DNA from: Ophiosphaerella korrae
Taxonomy: Eukaryota; Ascomycota; Dothideomycetes; Pleosporales; Phaeosphaeriaceae
Direction of reading: 5' to 3'
Assembly (NCBI GenBank): GCA_028456385.1
Contig: JALNQF010000346.1
Span: 1 to 43,525 of the forward strand
DNA length: 43,525 nucleotides
Position numbers and translations under genes: made by a program. Shown here piece by piece: positions 10,980 through 22,889 of the stretch. Numbering within the stretch: the stretch's first letter is position 1; the number at the start of each line of letters is the position of its first letter. The notes under the pieces are model-generated. The model did not search any database. It saw only the letters and a list, made by a program, of their open reading frames with translations, and was not told where the DNA came from.

Positions 10980-12400
10980 CCTTTACTAGATTAGAAGCTA
11001 TACGTGTATTATATATAAAGTAAGTGTTACTATTTACTAACTCTACTTAAGAACTTTATATTGTCTAAGTTAAGTTAATAATATAAATAGCCTTAAAAAG
11101 ATAATACTTTAACTAGCTATATAGTAGTAGCTTAAAGTTAGATACGCTTATAGCCTAAAATTAAGCTACTAGATATAGGTCTCTCGAATATTCCTATTAA
11201 GCTTATTTATTCTATTAGTATATATCTACCTTTAGGTAGTTACTTTTTACTTATTCTAGTATCTTGTTACCTATATAATTCCTTAATTTAAGTCTTTTTT
11301 TATCGTGCTCGACGCTACTAACTTCCTAGTAATATTATTCTTACTAATAAGCTATAGGAAGTTACATTCTAGTTTAAAAAGAGGAATAATATATCTGTAA
11401 TTAAGTAGGCTATAATTTACAAATATAATTATACGTTTAAGAAGCTACTCCTTAACCTAATAATAGACCTAGTTTAGGTAGATAGTTATAAAGTTACTCT
11501 TCTTTATTACTTAGCTAGGTAAAGTCTTATTCGATATATAAAGCTACTTCTTAGAAGGCTTAAGTACTTTAAGATTAATCTATTCTAAACTAATATATTA
11601 TAACTTACCCTAATTTACTATATAGTAGGTTAAGGTATAATAGATACTATATATCTATTAATTATATTTAGCGCTAATATATCTATAAAGGATAATTATA
11701 GTAATACCTTGTTATATCTTGCTATAGTTATAGGGTTATACAAAGTACTTGCGCAATTAGTATATATAAGTGCTAATATTAATTTAAAAAGCTACTTTAG
11801 ATAGATAGCTATAGATTAGGCTAGTATTACTAACTATAACTCTATAGTTAACAAGCTAAAAAGACTTAGCTTAAGATCTCTAACTTAGTGTAAGAGAAAG
11901 TATACCTTGCATAAATTTATGCGCTTAGCTCTATATCCCTTAGAATACTATACGTATTACTAGCTACAAGATAGTAAATTTAATAACTCTACTTTGTAGT
12001 AATTTTCTTAGGGAAATTTAGATATTATATATTTTAAATCCTTCTTTTATAAATTCTAACAAAATAATAAAAGACTATATAAGGTCTATCTCTAAGTTAT
12101 AAGACGTATAGTATAGTAAGATAATTTTATAAAAAAGTTAACTAAGGTCCCCTACTATAAAAACCTATCTAGAAAATTACGTAGATATAAGGTACATTAA
12201 TATATTATTAAATATTAAGGATAGTATATTAGCCTAAATTAATAAAAAGTTAGTAGATAAGAGAGCTTCTATAATCTATCTATCTCTATAGAAGTAGCGC
12301 TTAGCCTAATAGATAAAGGATTAACTAGGTACGTTTAGCTACCTCTTCGCTCTACTTGTTCTAATAATTATAGCTAATAATAAAGGTAAGACACTACTAG
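10980..12400 (+). pseudogene. F-box/ankyrin-repeat protein relic
   Basis: One frame stays in register for over 450 codons. An F-box-like segment at about 11163-11290 reads LSNIPIKLIYSISIYLPLGS and then LLILVSCYLYNSL, matching the usual LP..IL..I..YL, then VSR.L.N pattern. Ankyrin repeats follow at about 11370-11870. The clearest reads NTLLYLAIVIGLYKVLAQLV and then SANINLKSYF, that is G-NTPLHLA...VV..LV..GANIN with RIP changes. At least four repeat units can be discerned, including VTLLYYLAR and LIYYIVGQGIIDTIYLLI. A further 170 codons form a C-terminal module shared with the 4090-5290 relic. F-box proteins are substrate adaptors of SCF ubiquitin ligases, and F-box/ankyrin families are expanded in many ascomycetes. 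Stops fall at Gln/Trp positions. There is no functional start or stop. Confidence 0.8.
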
Positions 12401-12690
12401 AACCTATAATATTAGGAGACGTAAAAAATAAGTAAATATAATAGTAAGTATATATAGAGCTAAAACTAGTAGAAATATATATACCTAGGTAAATAAGAAT
12501 AGATATACTAGGCTAGAATATATTAAGACTTGCTTACTTGTACATACTTATTTATTATCTATTACCTAATACTATTAGTGCTCTCTTTAATATAACACTA
12601 GGAGGCTTACGTATTAGTAAAAATATAGCTTAGTTACTCTTACTTATAAAGATACCTATATAAATTATAGATCCTAATAAAATTTACTTT
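12150..12690 (+). repeat. Module A, copy 3
   Basis: This aligns with 5070-5610, including ctatagargtagyrcttagc and the downstream spacer. The match stops abruptly at about 12685, where the inverted repeat U1 begins, so the copy was truncated by that junction. Confidence 0.85.
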
Positions 12691-13510
12691 ACTTCCTTTA
12701 ACTATTCTCTAGTTTAGTCTATATACTAGGCAATTAGTTAGTATAGCTAGAGGCTTATAGGTAATAAAATATAGACTATTCTAATACCTAGGCGCCTAAT
12801 ACTATTGTAAGCGAAGTTACTACAATTTAGACTAATAGTCGTTAATTTTTTATTGTTACAATAATAAAAAGGTAAATTATAAGTAATAGAGAGGAAAATA
12901 TATTAGCGCTACTATAGTATTATAGCCTACTATATATTTTCTTAAGTTATCTTTAGAGTTACCTACTTACTAGCTACTATTGTGCTATATAATACGTATA
13001 GCTTTGTATTTCTTTTTTATCTATTACTAGGAAAAAGTAGTTCTAGTTCTAAAGTCCCCTAGATATAGTATTAATAGTAGAGATATTCTAATTAAGCTCG
13101 CTATAGAAAAGTAGAGAAATTATTCTATAACTCTTGCTATTATAACGCGCCCTAGAAAAGTAAAGTGTCTTACCTTTCTAGTATCTTTATATAAGGACTA
13201 ATTAAGAGATATAAGCGCTAGTTTTCTAATATATATACGCTCCTCTAACGAAGCTAAGACGTCTTTTATTCTCTACTTACTACTTTACTACCTTTCTTAG
13301 TCTTTTACTAGTTGTCCTCCTATATAAAAGGCCTATACCTAAGAATAGAAGACCTAAGCTTATAAGTCTATATGCGCGAAAAGTGTATATAGGCTTATTT
13401 TACTTCTTTTAGATCTAACTATTATAGAAACTAAGAGTACTTACTATTAAAGGACTTTATTAGAATACTAATTAGGCGTTAGTTAAAGTAGTTATAGTAA
13501 GGAAGTATTC
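12690..13510 (-). repeat. Inverted repeat arm U1
   Basis: About 820 bp is the reverse complement of 19935-20810. Checked landmarks are ttagactaatagtcgttaa against ttaacaactattagtctaa, tcttttactagttgtcctc against the reverse of caactagtaaaggact, and aggcgttagttaaagtagtt against aactactttaactaacgcct. The downstream flank reads as the 5' part of a relic frame in both arms, so the unit probably carries an upstream region plus the N-terminus of a duplicated gene. The arms are about 6.4 kb apart and enclose the AAA-ATPase relic. Confidence 0.85.
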
Positions 13511-13539
13511 TAGTATTATTCTAGGACCTAGCTAATATT

Positions 13540-13850
13540 TTATTAGCTAGAAGCCTACTAGATATTATAGTAGTAGTACTTCGCAGGCGAAACTAGAGCT
13601 ACTAGTACCTAAATAGAGACTAGGGAGCGCCCTAGCAAATACACAAAGATAGGACCTATCTCTTATTTCTAGAGTATATACTTTTTAGGCTCCTTATAGT
13701 AAAATTACCTATATAGCTTATAAGAGTTATAGAAAGTATAAATCTAAGGTCTATAAGTACTAAGGAAGGGTATTTATAGATTAGCTAATATCTAATCTAG
13801 TATAATAGTGTAAGACTAATATATAATAGATACTAGTTTAAGAAAATTTA
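13540..13850 (+). pseudogene. Relic coding frame downstream of U1, unrecognised
   Basis: About 100 codons read coherently, for example YSKITYIAYKSYRKYKSKVY near 13700, preceded by an ALVKVVIV segment at about 13480 that also occurs at the end of U2 on the other strand. After about 13850 the frame loses coherence. The family is not recognised. Confidence 0.35.
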
Positions 13851-16450
13851 ATATATATATAGTGTTGCGCTAGATAAAAGAATATTAGCGTAATTACAAA
13901 ACTATATTTAGTGTTTAACCTAGGATCTAAACAATATAAGGTTAATTATACTATTAATTATTAGTATACTAGACTACGCTTTAGCTAAGAACTAGGTAGC
14001 CGAGCTTAAAAAGAATAGGTTTACACAGTACTTAGCTAAAGATATTAAGAAAGTGCTTTTAGTAAGAATCTTTAAAATACTCCTATAAGCTACTCCTAAT
14101 ATAAGTTTAGAAGCTAACTCCTACACCCCTAGACTAGGAATCTCCTAATACCTTAAGTAGTAACTAATTTACGTATAATAGGCCTTTACAAGATAAGTAA
14201 GTTAAATATAAGGAGACTATAAGTAAGCTTACTAACTATTGTTAAAGTTAAAGATAGAGCTAAACTACGTATAGGAATACAACTAATAGAGAGCTCTATG
14301 TCGTAGTAATAGACTCTTTAAATAATTTTAGGTTTTATTAGGTATATTACTAAAGAGCGAAATACAAGTTACTTAAAAGTAGCTAGAGTAAGGAGGAAGT
14401 ACTTAGAAGACCTAAGATAGATGTTAATATAGTGTTGTTAGGCTTCCTAGATCCTCTAAGTACCTAACTAGTTTTAATATAGTGTTTACAAATAGTAAAT
14501 AAAATTCTTCTAATAGCGCCCCTACTAGTAAGACTTACGTTAGCGTATATATTTACTAAGTTAATGCGGGTAAGTTTGTCGTTTATAGAAAATATTAACA
14601 ACTAACTATTCTATAGTACTTTATCTAGCTTAGTGTAGAAAATATAAATATAAATCTAGATTAGTTAATACTACTAGTTAGGGAGTAGTATCTATCCCTA
14701 TATAACATCTTTATTTACGTTATTCTTTAGTGTGTTTTAGAGTTTTCTATATAAACCTAGCAAGAAGACTATATACTAACTAGACGTAGGCCTTAGGTGC
14801 GCTATTTACTCTATTAACATCTCTAAGAATATCTAGCTACTATTTTTATTAGCCTAATTAGTATTTTATAGCTGTATATAGATAAGACGTATTACTATTA
14901 GGATATTAACGTAGGTTATACTTACATAACTAGTGTTTTTAAGAGTATAGTAGCTAACTTAAATAACTAGATTATTAATCTAAAGGTTCTCGAAGTAATA
15001 CTACAACTTAAGGGTATTCTAGTTAACTAGTTAATTACAATCTAAGTTTAAGAGGCTGAATAGAGCGCTTTAGGGCTATAACTACTTTATTTATAGTTCC
15101 TTGGTATTAAAATTAGTATAAAGTTAGAGTTATATTTCGATAATCTATTATATAAAACTTCTAATCTTTAATAGTAACGCTTAGGCGCTATATAATATTC
15201 TTAGCGCTTATCTCTAAAGCTCCTTGTACTTACTCTAGGCTAATATATACTTTCTTACGTTGTATACTCTACTTAAGGGCTATAGTATAGTATCTTATAT
15301 AGAGTACGTAGAATAACTAGAGAGCTTAACTAAGTAGATTACTCTAGGTAGCTTATTAAGACAAGCCCCTAAAACAAAGCTAGTGTATAAGTAGAGTTAG
15401 TAAATGTACAGCTAATTATAGTTAACGATTAATTAGCTAAAAATTAAGTATAGTATAATTAGTATTTATCTTAAATAATTAGCTATAAACGTAAACTATA
15501 TAGAGATACTTTGCCTTACTAGTACTAAAGTTGTCTAGCAATCTTAGAACGTACTTTAACTAGTAAAATACTAGAGCTAAGATACCTTAAATAACTCTTA
15601 TTGCGCAATAGAGATTAGATTCTAAGTCCTAAATTGTATAAATATTCTAGCCCTATAATTTTTCTCTAGTTAAAATACCTACGTATAACTCTTACTATAT
15701 AAGGCTATATTTTTAGTATATAAATCCTTTATACTATTTATATATTTTTAAATACTCTTACTACTATAATTATTCTTACTTATATCTTCTCTTAAGCTCT
15801 CTCTACGCGTTTCTATAGTTATTATTTAAAAGCCTTTCTTAGAATATCTTCTACCTAACCTATCTAAATATATCGACTAACGTCGTAGAATTACAAAGGA
15901 AGAATATTTATACCTACACTAGAGCTATACTAATTACTTTAGTACTTAGTCTTACTATATAGTAACTTCTAGCGTTCTCCTATATCCTACTTATATTAAT
16001 TTCTATTACGTAGGAGTTTATCGTACCTTACTATAACTAGAGCGTTAAGGCTAGGGAAAAGGTTAAGGCGCCTTATAATAAAGGTGCATCCTCCTAACTT
16101 TTTTACTTAAAAAGAGTAAAAACTAACTTTAGTAACCTAGCTACGCTAATTAAGAATAAAAGCAACTATAATACTAATAAGAATATAGCAACTTAGCTAA
16201 AAAAGAGATATAATATTAACAAGGAATACAATAAACTACAATGCGAAAATAGTAAAGAAGATATAAAGTTACTTATAAGAGGAACTATATACTTCTTTAA
16301 ATATATTAACAAGATATAGAAGCGTATATTATACTTAGTAAACTCTTAGCTTACTATTAACAAGGACAGAATTGTTATAGAACTTAAAGGAAACTAGATA
16401 TAGCGTAGAGAAGTTTAATAAATACGTAAGTACACTAACTATATTAGTAG
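13850..16450. other. Degenerate stretch, no nameable gene
   Basis: Several short coherent peptides exist, for example ALAKN and VAELKKNRFTQYLAKDIKK near 13980 on the plus strand, but no family could be assigned and frames switch often. Two of the nine surviving YCA-type sites noted (TGA at 15057, TGG at 15102) lie here, 45 bp apart. Confidence 0.35.
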
Positions 16451-16499
16451 CTATTAAAACTTTAAAATTTCCTAGGCTTTTCTTATTTAGCGAAATTTT

Positions 16500-18150
16500 A
16501 GCTAGTAGAAGGAGTTCGAGAATTTATCTATAATTATTAACTTAATATATTTAAAGAAAGCTTTAAAAAATATAATAGAAAACGTTAAAGGTATTTCTCT
16601 AGTTAATAAAGTTCTAGAGGCAAGTTTCTCTTTCTATTTGTAAGCTTTCTAACCTTGCCTAGTTAGAATCTAACACGCTCTTCTTATATCTTACTAAGAT
16701 CTAAGCCTATATAAAAAAACTACTTTCTAACACAATAAAAGCTTAGTATTATAGACTTTTAATTAACTACATTATTAATAACTACAAGGAGATATTATAG
16801 AAGCTTTAACTAATAGTTAAAGAGGGCCTTATAACCTTTAAATACCTCTAGGCAATCTTTAGACCTAGCACTATTATACTTGCCCGCTATTCTAAAGCTA
16901 ATAAAGATAACTATTGTTTTATTATTAATTATATTACTAATAAGAAACTACTAAGTAATATAAAGAACTATAAAGAGAAATAGTATATTAAGGGCTACAT
17001 ACTTAACTTTAACAAGAAGAAATTTAGATATTAGGATATTGTAACCTACGTTAAGAAGTTTAAAGGTACGAGAGATATTATAGAACTAGCTATATACCCC
17101 CTTAAATATTACGTAGACAATACGTTAGAGAAAAAAATTTATAACTAGGGTACAAAATATATTAAGTTAAAGTAGATAGATATATACAAGTACAAGGGCT
17201 TAGCTATAAGTCCTTTAGGTAATCTTATAGATATTAGTAGACGTATAGTCTTAGATAAAGTAGGATATTAAAAGGAAAACGCTAAATTAAGCGTTTAAAT
17301 CGTAGCCCTTAAAAGTTAAGAGGCTAGCTTATTTACAAAGAAACAACTTCTAATAGCCTTACTATACTTAAATAGCTTCTCTCTATAGTAGAACTAATAG
17401 GCCTAATTCTTTATATCTTACCTTTGCGATACTAAGTAGTCTAAAAAATCTTAGAAATTACTTATTCTTAAGCCCTTAAGTAAACAAAACCTTAAAGGTC
17501 TTGTAAGATTATATTCTAATCGCCTATCTACTAATCTTATTAATAGGAAAAGCTAAGGATATCTTATTATACTCTATAGGAGTCCTAGTTATAGTAAGAC
17601 TCTTATAGCTAAAGCTATTTTAGAGCTTCTTAAAGTACTACTATATACTATATCTACTAGTAATCTAGGAATTAAAGCTAATAAAGTAGCCTAAAAGCTA
17701 TAGTTAATCTTTAATAGAGCTTACTTATAGAAAGCTATTCTCTTCTTAGATAAGGTAGATACACTAGTCTAATCTTAAAAGGGCGTAGAATTCTATTTAT
17801 ACTCTATAGTGTTAATATTTATTTACTCTTTAGAGTAGTATAAAGGTATTATATTTATAACTACTAATTACCTTATAAAGTTTAATTCTGTAGTCTAGTC
17901 TTAGATATATCTTTCTTTAATTTACTAGTAATTTAACGTAAAGTAGAGGATAGAACTTTAGAAATTATTTATTTCCTAATTAACAAATAAAATTACTAAT
18001 AAAGATATTAAATCTCTCTATATTTACAAAGTAAATAGTTGTAAAGTTTGTCTTTCTAGATTTAAATATTAAGACTATATTAAGCTAATATAAATAGATT
18101 AAGAATATTATTATAATAGCTTATAGTAGAGCTAAGTTAGATAGTATAAA
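16500..18150 (+). pseudogene. DUF7025-AAA family ATPase relic
   Basis: From about 16640 to 18000 one frame holds. A DUF7025-type region reads GLITFKYL-AIFRPSTIILA (stop at the dash) near 16830, then GTRDIIELAIYPLKYYVDN near 17070. The AAA core begins GYLIILYRSPSYSKTLIAKA at 17557. Its Walker A (17575-17601) is a mutated GxPGxGKT in which Gly codons have become Ser or Arg, leaving KT intact. Walker B is ILFLDKVD (17737-17760), with the second acidic residue, Glu, changed to Lys. Sensor 1 is IIFITTN (17848-17868), followed by a mutated arginine-finger region near 17900. Proteins of this layout are common multi-copy fungal AAA ATPases of unclear cellular role. The N-terminal 50 codons or so (16500-16635) are in another frame, so one indel or lost intron boundary is likely. 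It lies between inverted arms U1 and U2. Confidence 0.88.
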
Positions 18151-18870
18151 ATTATCTAAAGTTTATATATAAGCTGCCCTTAATTAAGTAACTAAATTTA
18201 AGTAGAATCTAGTTAGAGATATTCCTAAAGGACTATATACATAAAAGGTGCAGGCTACCTATATAGTTGCGCGCTCTATAGGTTCTAGGCTATCTTGTTT
18301 TTATCTTATAGTTAGGGTTTTTAATAGCTAAGCTATTTTTAAGTAAACGAAATTAATAACTATATTTCTTAAAGGCGTCTAAATTACTATAGTTACGTAG
18401 TTAAGTGTATAAATATATACCTAAGCTCCTAATTTTAACAAGAAAATAATATTATACTTAACTATCCTTAGACATATCTATAATTATATAATAGCTATAG
18501 TAAATATAAAAGAGTAAAATAAAGAGACGCAACGCTAAGCTATTACTAGTACCTAAAGTAGTTAAAGTACCTCCCTATATTTATAACTAACATTATCTAA
18601 TAGTTACCTACTAATTTTACTAGTTGTTATCTTAAATCTCTTTATAATAATAAATTTTAAGCTTCTATTTACTTACACTACTACTATACCTTTAGCTATA
18701 GCTAATTAGTAATTAATCTCTTCTACCCTTTTATAATATATATTAATAGTATATAGGCTTAGATATAGCTACCCTATTTAACTAGTAGTAATATTAAAGG
18801 AGTAGTTAGACTATATAGTATAGAATTTAGATAAAGTAAATTTAATATAACTAGAAGAGGGTTTAGGGGA
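18150..18870. other. Gap: no recognisable gene
   Basis: There is no coherent frame beyond the AAA core. The AAA protein's C-terminus may extend some way in, but I cannot follow it. The stretch ends at the minisatellite. Confidence 0.4.
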
Positions 18871-19211
18871 GTTTTATAGAAGTAGAAAGTTTATAGAAGT
18901 AGAAAGTTTATAAAAGTAGAGGGTTTATAGAAGTAGAGAGTTTATAGAAGTAGAAAGTTTATAGAAGTAGAGGGTTTATAGAAGTAGAAGGTTTATAGAA
19001 GTAGAGAGTTTATAGAAGTAGAGAGTTTATAGAAGTAAAGAGTTTATAGAAGTAGAGGGTTTATAGAAGTAGAGGGTTTATAGAAGTAGAGGGTTTATAG
19101 AAGTAGAGAGTTTATAGAAGTAGAGGGTTTATAGAAGTAGAGAGTTTATAGAAGTAGAGAGTTTATAGAAGTAAAGAGTTTATAGAAGTAAAGGGCTTAT
19201 AGAAGTAGAAG
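18871..19211 (+). repeat. 17-bp minisatellite, 20 units
   Basis: The unit is gtttatagaagtagagg, with the first unit 18 bp and nineteen further units of exactly 17 bp. Variation is almost entirely A/G at the last three positions and at one internal position. Because 17 is not a multiple of three, the array is not a coding repeat. The low divergence between units contrasts with the surrounding decay. Confidence 0.95.
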
Positions 19212-19219
19212 GTCTATAT

Positions 19220-20060
19220 TTTTTTAAGCTAAAACTTATAAGACCTATAAAGTAGATAGCTATAAATTAGTCTATTTCTACACTTACTTTAATTTGCAAT
19301 ACATATAATATAGATAAGAAGGGCTTCTTACTTAGATACTTTACTAAGATAAAACAAGTCTTCTTACGCTATCTCTATAACTATAAGAAAATAAGATACT
19401 TTCTATAGCTATAGACAATATACTAAGATTAAACTAATAGAGTAGATATTTAGCCTATTTCCTTTACTTGTAATACTTTTATATTATATACTTCTTAATA
19501 AAATTCGAGGCTATATTAAAAGTAGAATATCTTTCTATAGGTCTTGCACGTTATAATAGGTTTAGACTAAGAGTTTTCTACTAGATTCCTATTAATAGTA
19601 GTGTTACTTAATATAGATATTATACTTACTAGTCCTCTATACTATACATTATTCTCTATATTAAGTTAGCTTTCTATACTAAAGAGCTATAGCTAAGATT
19701 ATTATAACTATACAAGTATCTTTTAGAAGAGTAGAAAAAATATACAAACTAGGTAGAGAGCTATATCTAAGCTATATTTTTCCCTTAAAGTAGTTGTAAA
19801 CTAAGAAATAAGTAGTAAAAACTATAGAAAATAGCTATAGAGTTTTCTATACTCTTTATTCTCTTTTTCTCTTGTTATAATTCCTATAAAACGTATTAGG
19901 GTAGCATTAGTACCTTTTAGACGTAAGAATTCTTCCTTGCTATACTCTTGCGGGTACTCTAGAGTAATACTAGAATACTCCTCTACTATAACTACTTTAA
20001 CTAACGCCTAATCTACATCCTAATTAAGCTATTTAATAGTAAGCACTCTTGGTTCCTATA
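19220..20060 (-). pseudogene. Relic coding frame downstream of U2, unrecognised
   Basis: On the minus strand a frame reads ALVKVVIVEEYSSITLEYP near 19990 and then EYSKEEFLRLKGTNATLIRF near 19930. The first of these is shared with the frame that follows U1 (ALVKVVIV), so both arms of the inverted repeat carry the same N-terminal coding region. Coherence declines toward 19220. No family is recognised. Confidence 0.45.
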
Positions 20061-20810
20061 ATAGTTAGATCTAAAAGAAGTAAGATAAGCCTATATATAT
20101 TTATCGTGTATATAGGTTTATAAGTTTAGGCTATTTTATTCTTAGGCGCAAGCCTTTTGTCTAAGAGGGCAACTAGTAAAGGACTAAGAAAAGTAGTAAG
20201 GTAGTAAGTAGAAAATAAAGGACGTCTTAGCCTATTAGGGAGCGTGTATATATATTAGAAAACATCTCTTAATTAGTCTTAATATTAGGATACTAGAAAG
20301 GTAAGACACTTTACTTTTCTAGAGCGTATTGTAATAGTAAGAGTTATAAAACAATTTCTCTTCTTTTCTATAGTAAGCTTAATTAAAATATCTTTACTAT
20401 TAACGCTATATTTAGGGATTCTAGAACTCCTAGAACTAGTACTACTTTTTCCTAGTAATAGACAAGAATAAAATATAAAGCTATACGTGTTACGTAGTAT
20501 AGTAGTTAGTAAGTAGGTAACTCTAAGAGTAACTAGGAAGGATATATAGTAGGTTATAACACTATAGTAGTACTATTGTTGTAATAATAAAAAATTAACA
20601 ACTATTAGTCTAAATTGTAGTAGCTTTACTTACAATAGTACTAAGCGCCTAGGTATTAGAGTAGCGCTATATAGGCCCCTAATTAGTAGTTTACTTATAA
20701 CTATCTATATTTTATTACCTATAAGCCTCTAGCTACGCTAAATAATCGCCTAGTATATAGATTAAACTAAAGGATAGTTAAAGGAGGTAAAGTAAATATT
20801 TTTACTTTTT
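19935..20810 (+). repeat. Inverted repeat arm U2
   Basis: Reverse-complement partner of 12690-13510. It contains a taggttataacactatagtag word that recurs at 34815-34840, and an aactagtaaaggactaa word with relatives at 1845, 33618 (reverse) and 35716. One of the two surviving TGG trinucleotides noted is at 20050. Confidence 0.85.
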
Positions 20811-20849
20811 TTTCTCCTTTTGCTACTCTTCCTCTAGCCTATTAATATA

Positions 20850-22880
20850 GATAAACTTACTAAAGCTATTAAGATCCTCTCTAAAGTTTTAGCTAAATAA
20901 TTAAGTTAAGTAAAAGGAATTAAAGTACTCTACTCTTTACTTAAACAATCTTTAAAATTAAAAAGTCTTACTCTCTTAGTAAAATAACTTAATAAACTTA
21001 AACGCTTTTGCAACTTAAATAGCCTAGAGATAATAGTTAGAAGCCTTCCTAATTATAATTACTATATTATTAATATTTAGTTTGTTAAGGGGAATACTAG
21101 AGCTAATAACCTTTAAGGTAATATTTAGCGCGTTATAGTAGAGCTAAGTTTAGCTAATAATTACCTCTCTATCTATCTTACTCGACTTACTAACGCTTAT
21201 AGGAGCGAAAATATTTATAGAAAGAAACAAAATTCTAACTTAATTATAATATATACTACTATAAACTTCTCTCTAGATAATATTAATATTATATACTCTA
21301 CTATTCGTAATAGACTTAAGCTCTATACCTTTAAAAAAGTAAATTTACTACCTTTATAAGAGTAGCCTAGATTTATAGGCCTTATAGCTATTATACACTA
21401 TTTATTCTATAGGATAAACTTCTAGGATATATTAAAAGAACTTAAATTAGACAAGCTATTTAAAGCACGCTAGTTAGCTTTAGAGATTACACCTTTAATA
21501 TTTTCTACTTTCTAAGTATACAAAAGTTAGGGTATAGACTACTAAGCTTTAAAATAGCTACGTTTAGGTAACTTAAGAGATTATAGGTTTGTAATCTAAG
21601 TTATAGTTTAATAGGCTAATACCTTTAATAGTAGGCTATTTAGAGCGCTATATTAACTTACCTTATATTTAGTATCTAATATTATCTAACTATATTCCGC
21701 TATATTAAAGTAAGTGCTAGCTATGTTATATATCCCTACCTATCGATTAACTAATAACTACGTAGATGTATCTACTCTATAGGAATAGTACAAGAATAAG
21801 AGTATAAGAAGAGAAAGTTAAGAGTAGAATAAAGGAGCTCTTTGTACTAATACTAATCTCTATAGCGTAAGCGGCTATATTTATACTATTATCTCTAATA
21901 GTACTAATAGATCTTTAAGAAGTAACTATACTATAAATTAGCTAGTTACGCTATAACCTAGTTTTACCTCGTATAGTAATAGTATATCCCCTAATAGCGC
22001 TTAGCTAGTAGCTAAATTTACGTAGTTTAGAGATACTACTACATTAATCCTTTAGTTTACTAAATTTTTGTAGTTTAGTAGTACTTCTATAGAGGTAGCT
22101 TAGTATACTAACTCTTTAGGATTTAGTAATATACTTGTAACAATTTATATAGCGTTTAGCGGGCGCACTAGACTTAAGTACTAATAAAATAATTACTTAT
22201 TACTTAAAGTAAATTAGAGATTAATTATATTATAGGTTAAATTTATATAATAGACCTTAGTTATTAAGGTAGGCGCTATAGATCCCTTAGTAAATAAAAA
22301 AGAATTTAATATTATCGCTAATATATGCTAGATTATTATGTATATAGTATATCGCCTAGCTAAGAGTAAAGGCTATATATTTACTATTAGGAGACTAGAT
22401 ATACAGATTTAAATCTCTTGTTACTTAGATAGAGACAAGAAGCTATACGCGTTCTTTGTTTTTTAACTAACCTCCTCCTCGCTCTAATCTTAATATACCC
22501 TAGAAATTTAGTATCTATCTATAAGATTAGACTATTATACAAAGATATACATTTCTACTTATATTACTCGTGCCCTATATTTAACTAAATAATGCAATTA
22601 TCTTCTCTTATAGTTCTCTAACTTATTGTCCTAAATCTACGCTTATATATTTTTTAAAGTTTTTAACCTCTAGGATAAAAGTACTATTATATTTAAGCTA
22701 CCTTCTAAGAGCTTCTAGAAGATCTTTTATTAATTTATTAAGTACGTGTACCTCTAGATATTTAGGCATAAGGGGTATAGGGTAGTGTATTTATAGCTAC
22801 TCTATAGTATATCTTTAACTACGTAATAGTTAGCGATATATAAAGCCTAAAATAATCGTATTATACCTAATTTATATAAG
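20850..22880 (+). pseudogene. Long relic coding frame, part 1
   Basis: About 680 codons in one frame. The first 150 have only about 4% stops, the lowest in the window for that length. It begins DKLTKAIKILSKVLAK near 20850, has a Ser/Thr/Asn-rich middle (about 21830-22100), and later reads YRLAKSKGYIFTIRRLDIQI near 22345. The length and the linker-like composition suggest a large multidomain protein. I do not recognise any domain. It is followed by relic frames in the next two phases, possibly one gene interrupted by indels or introns. Confidence 0.45.
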
Positions 22881-22889
22881 AGCTCGTAA

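Noticed and set aside
18871..19211. CRISPR array
   Set aside because: The 17-bp units are directly abutting with no unique spacers; it is a minisatellite.
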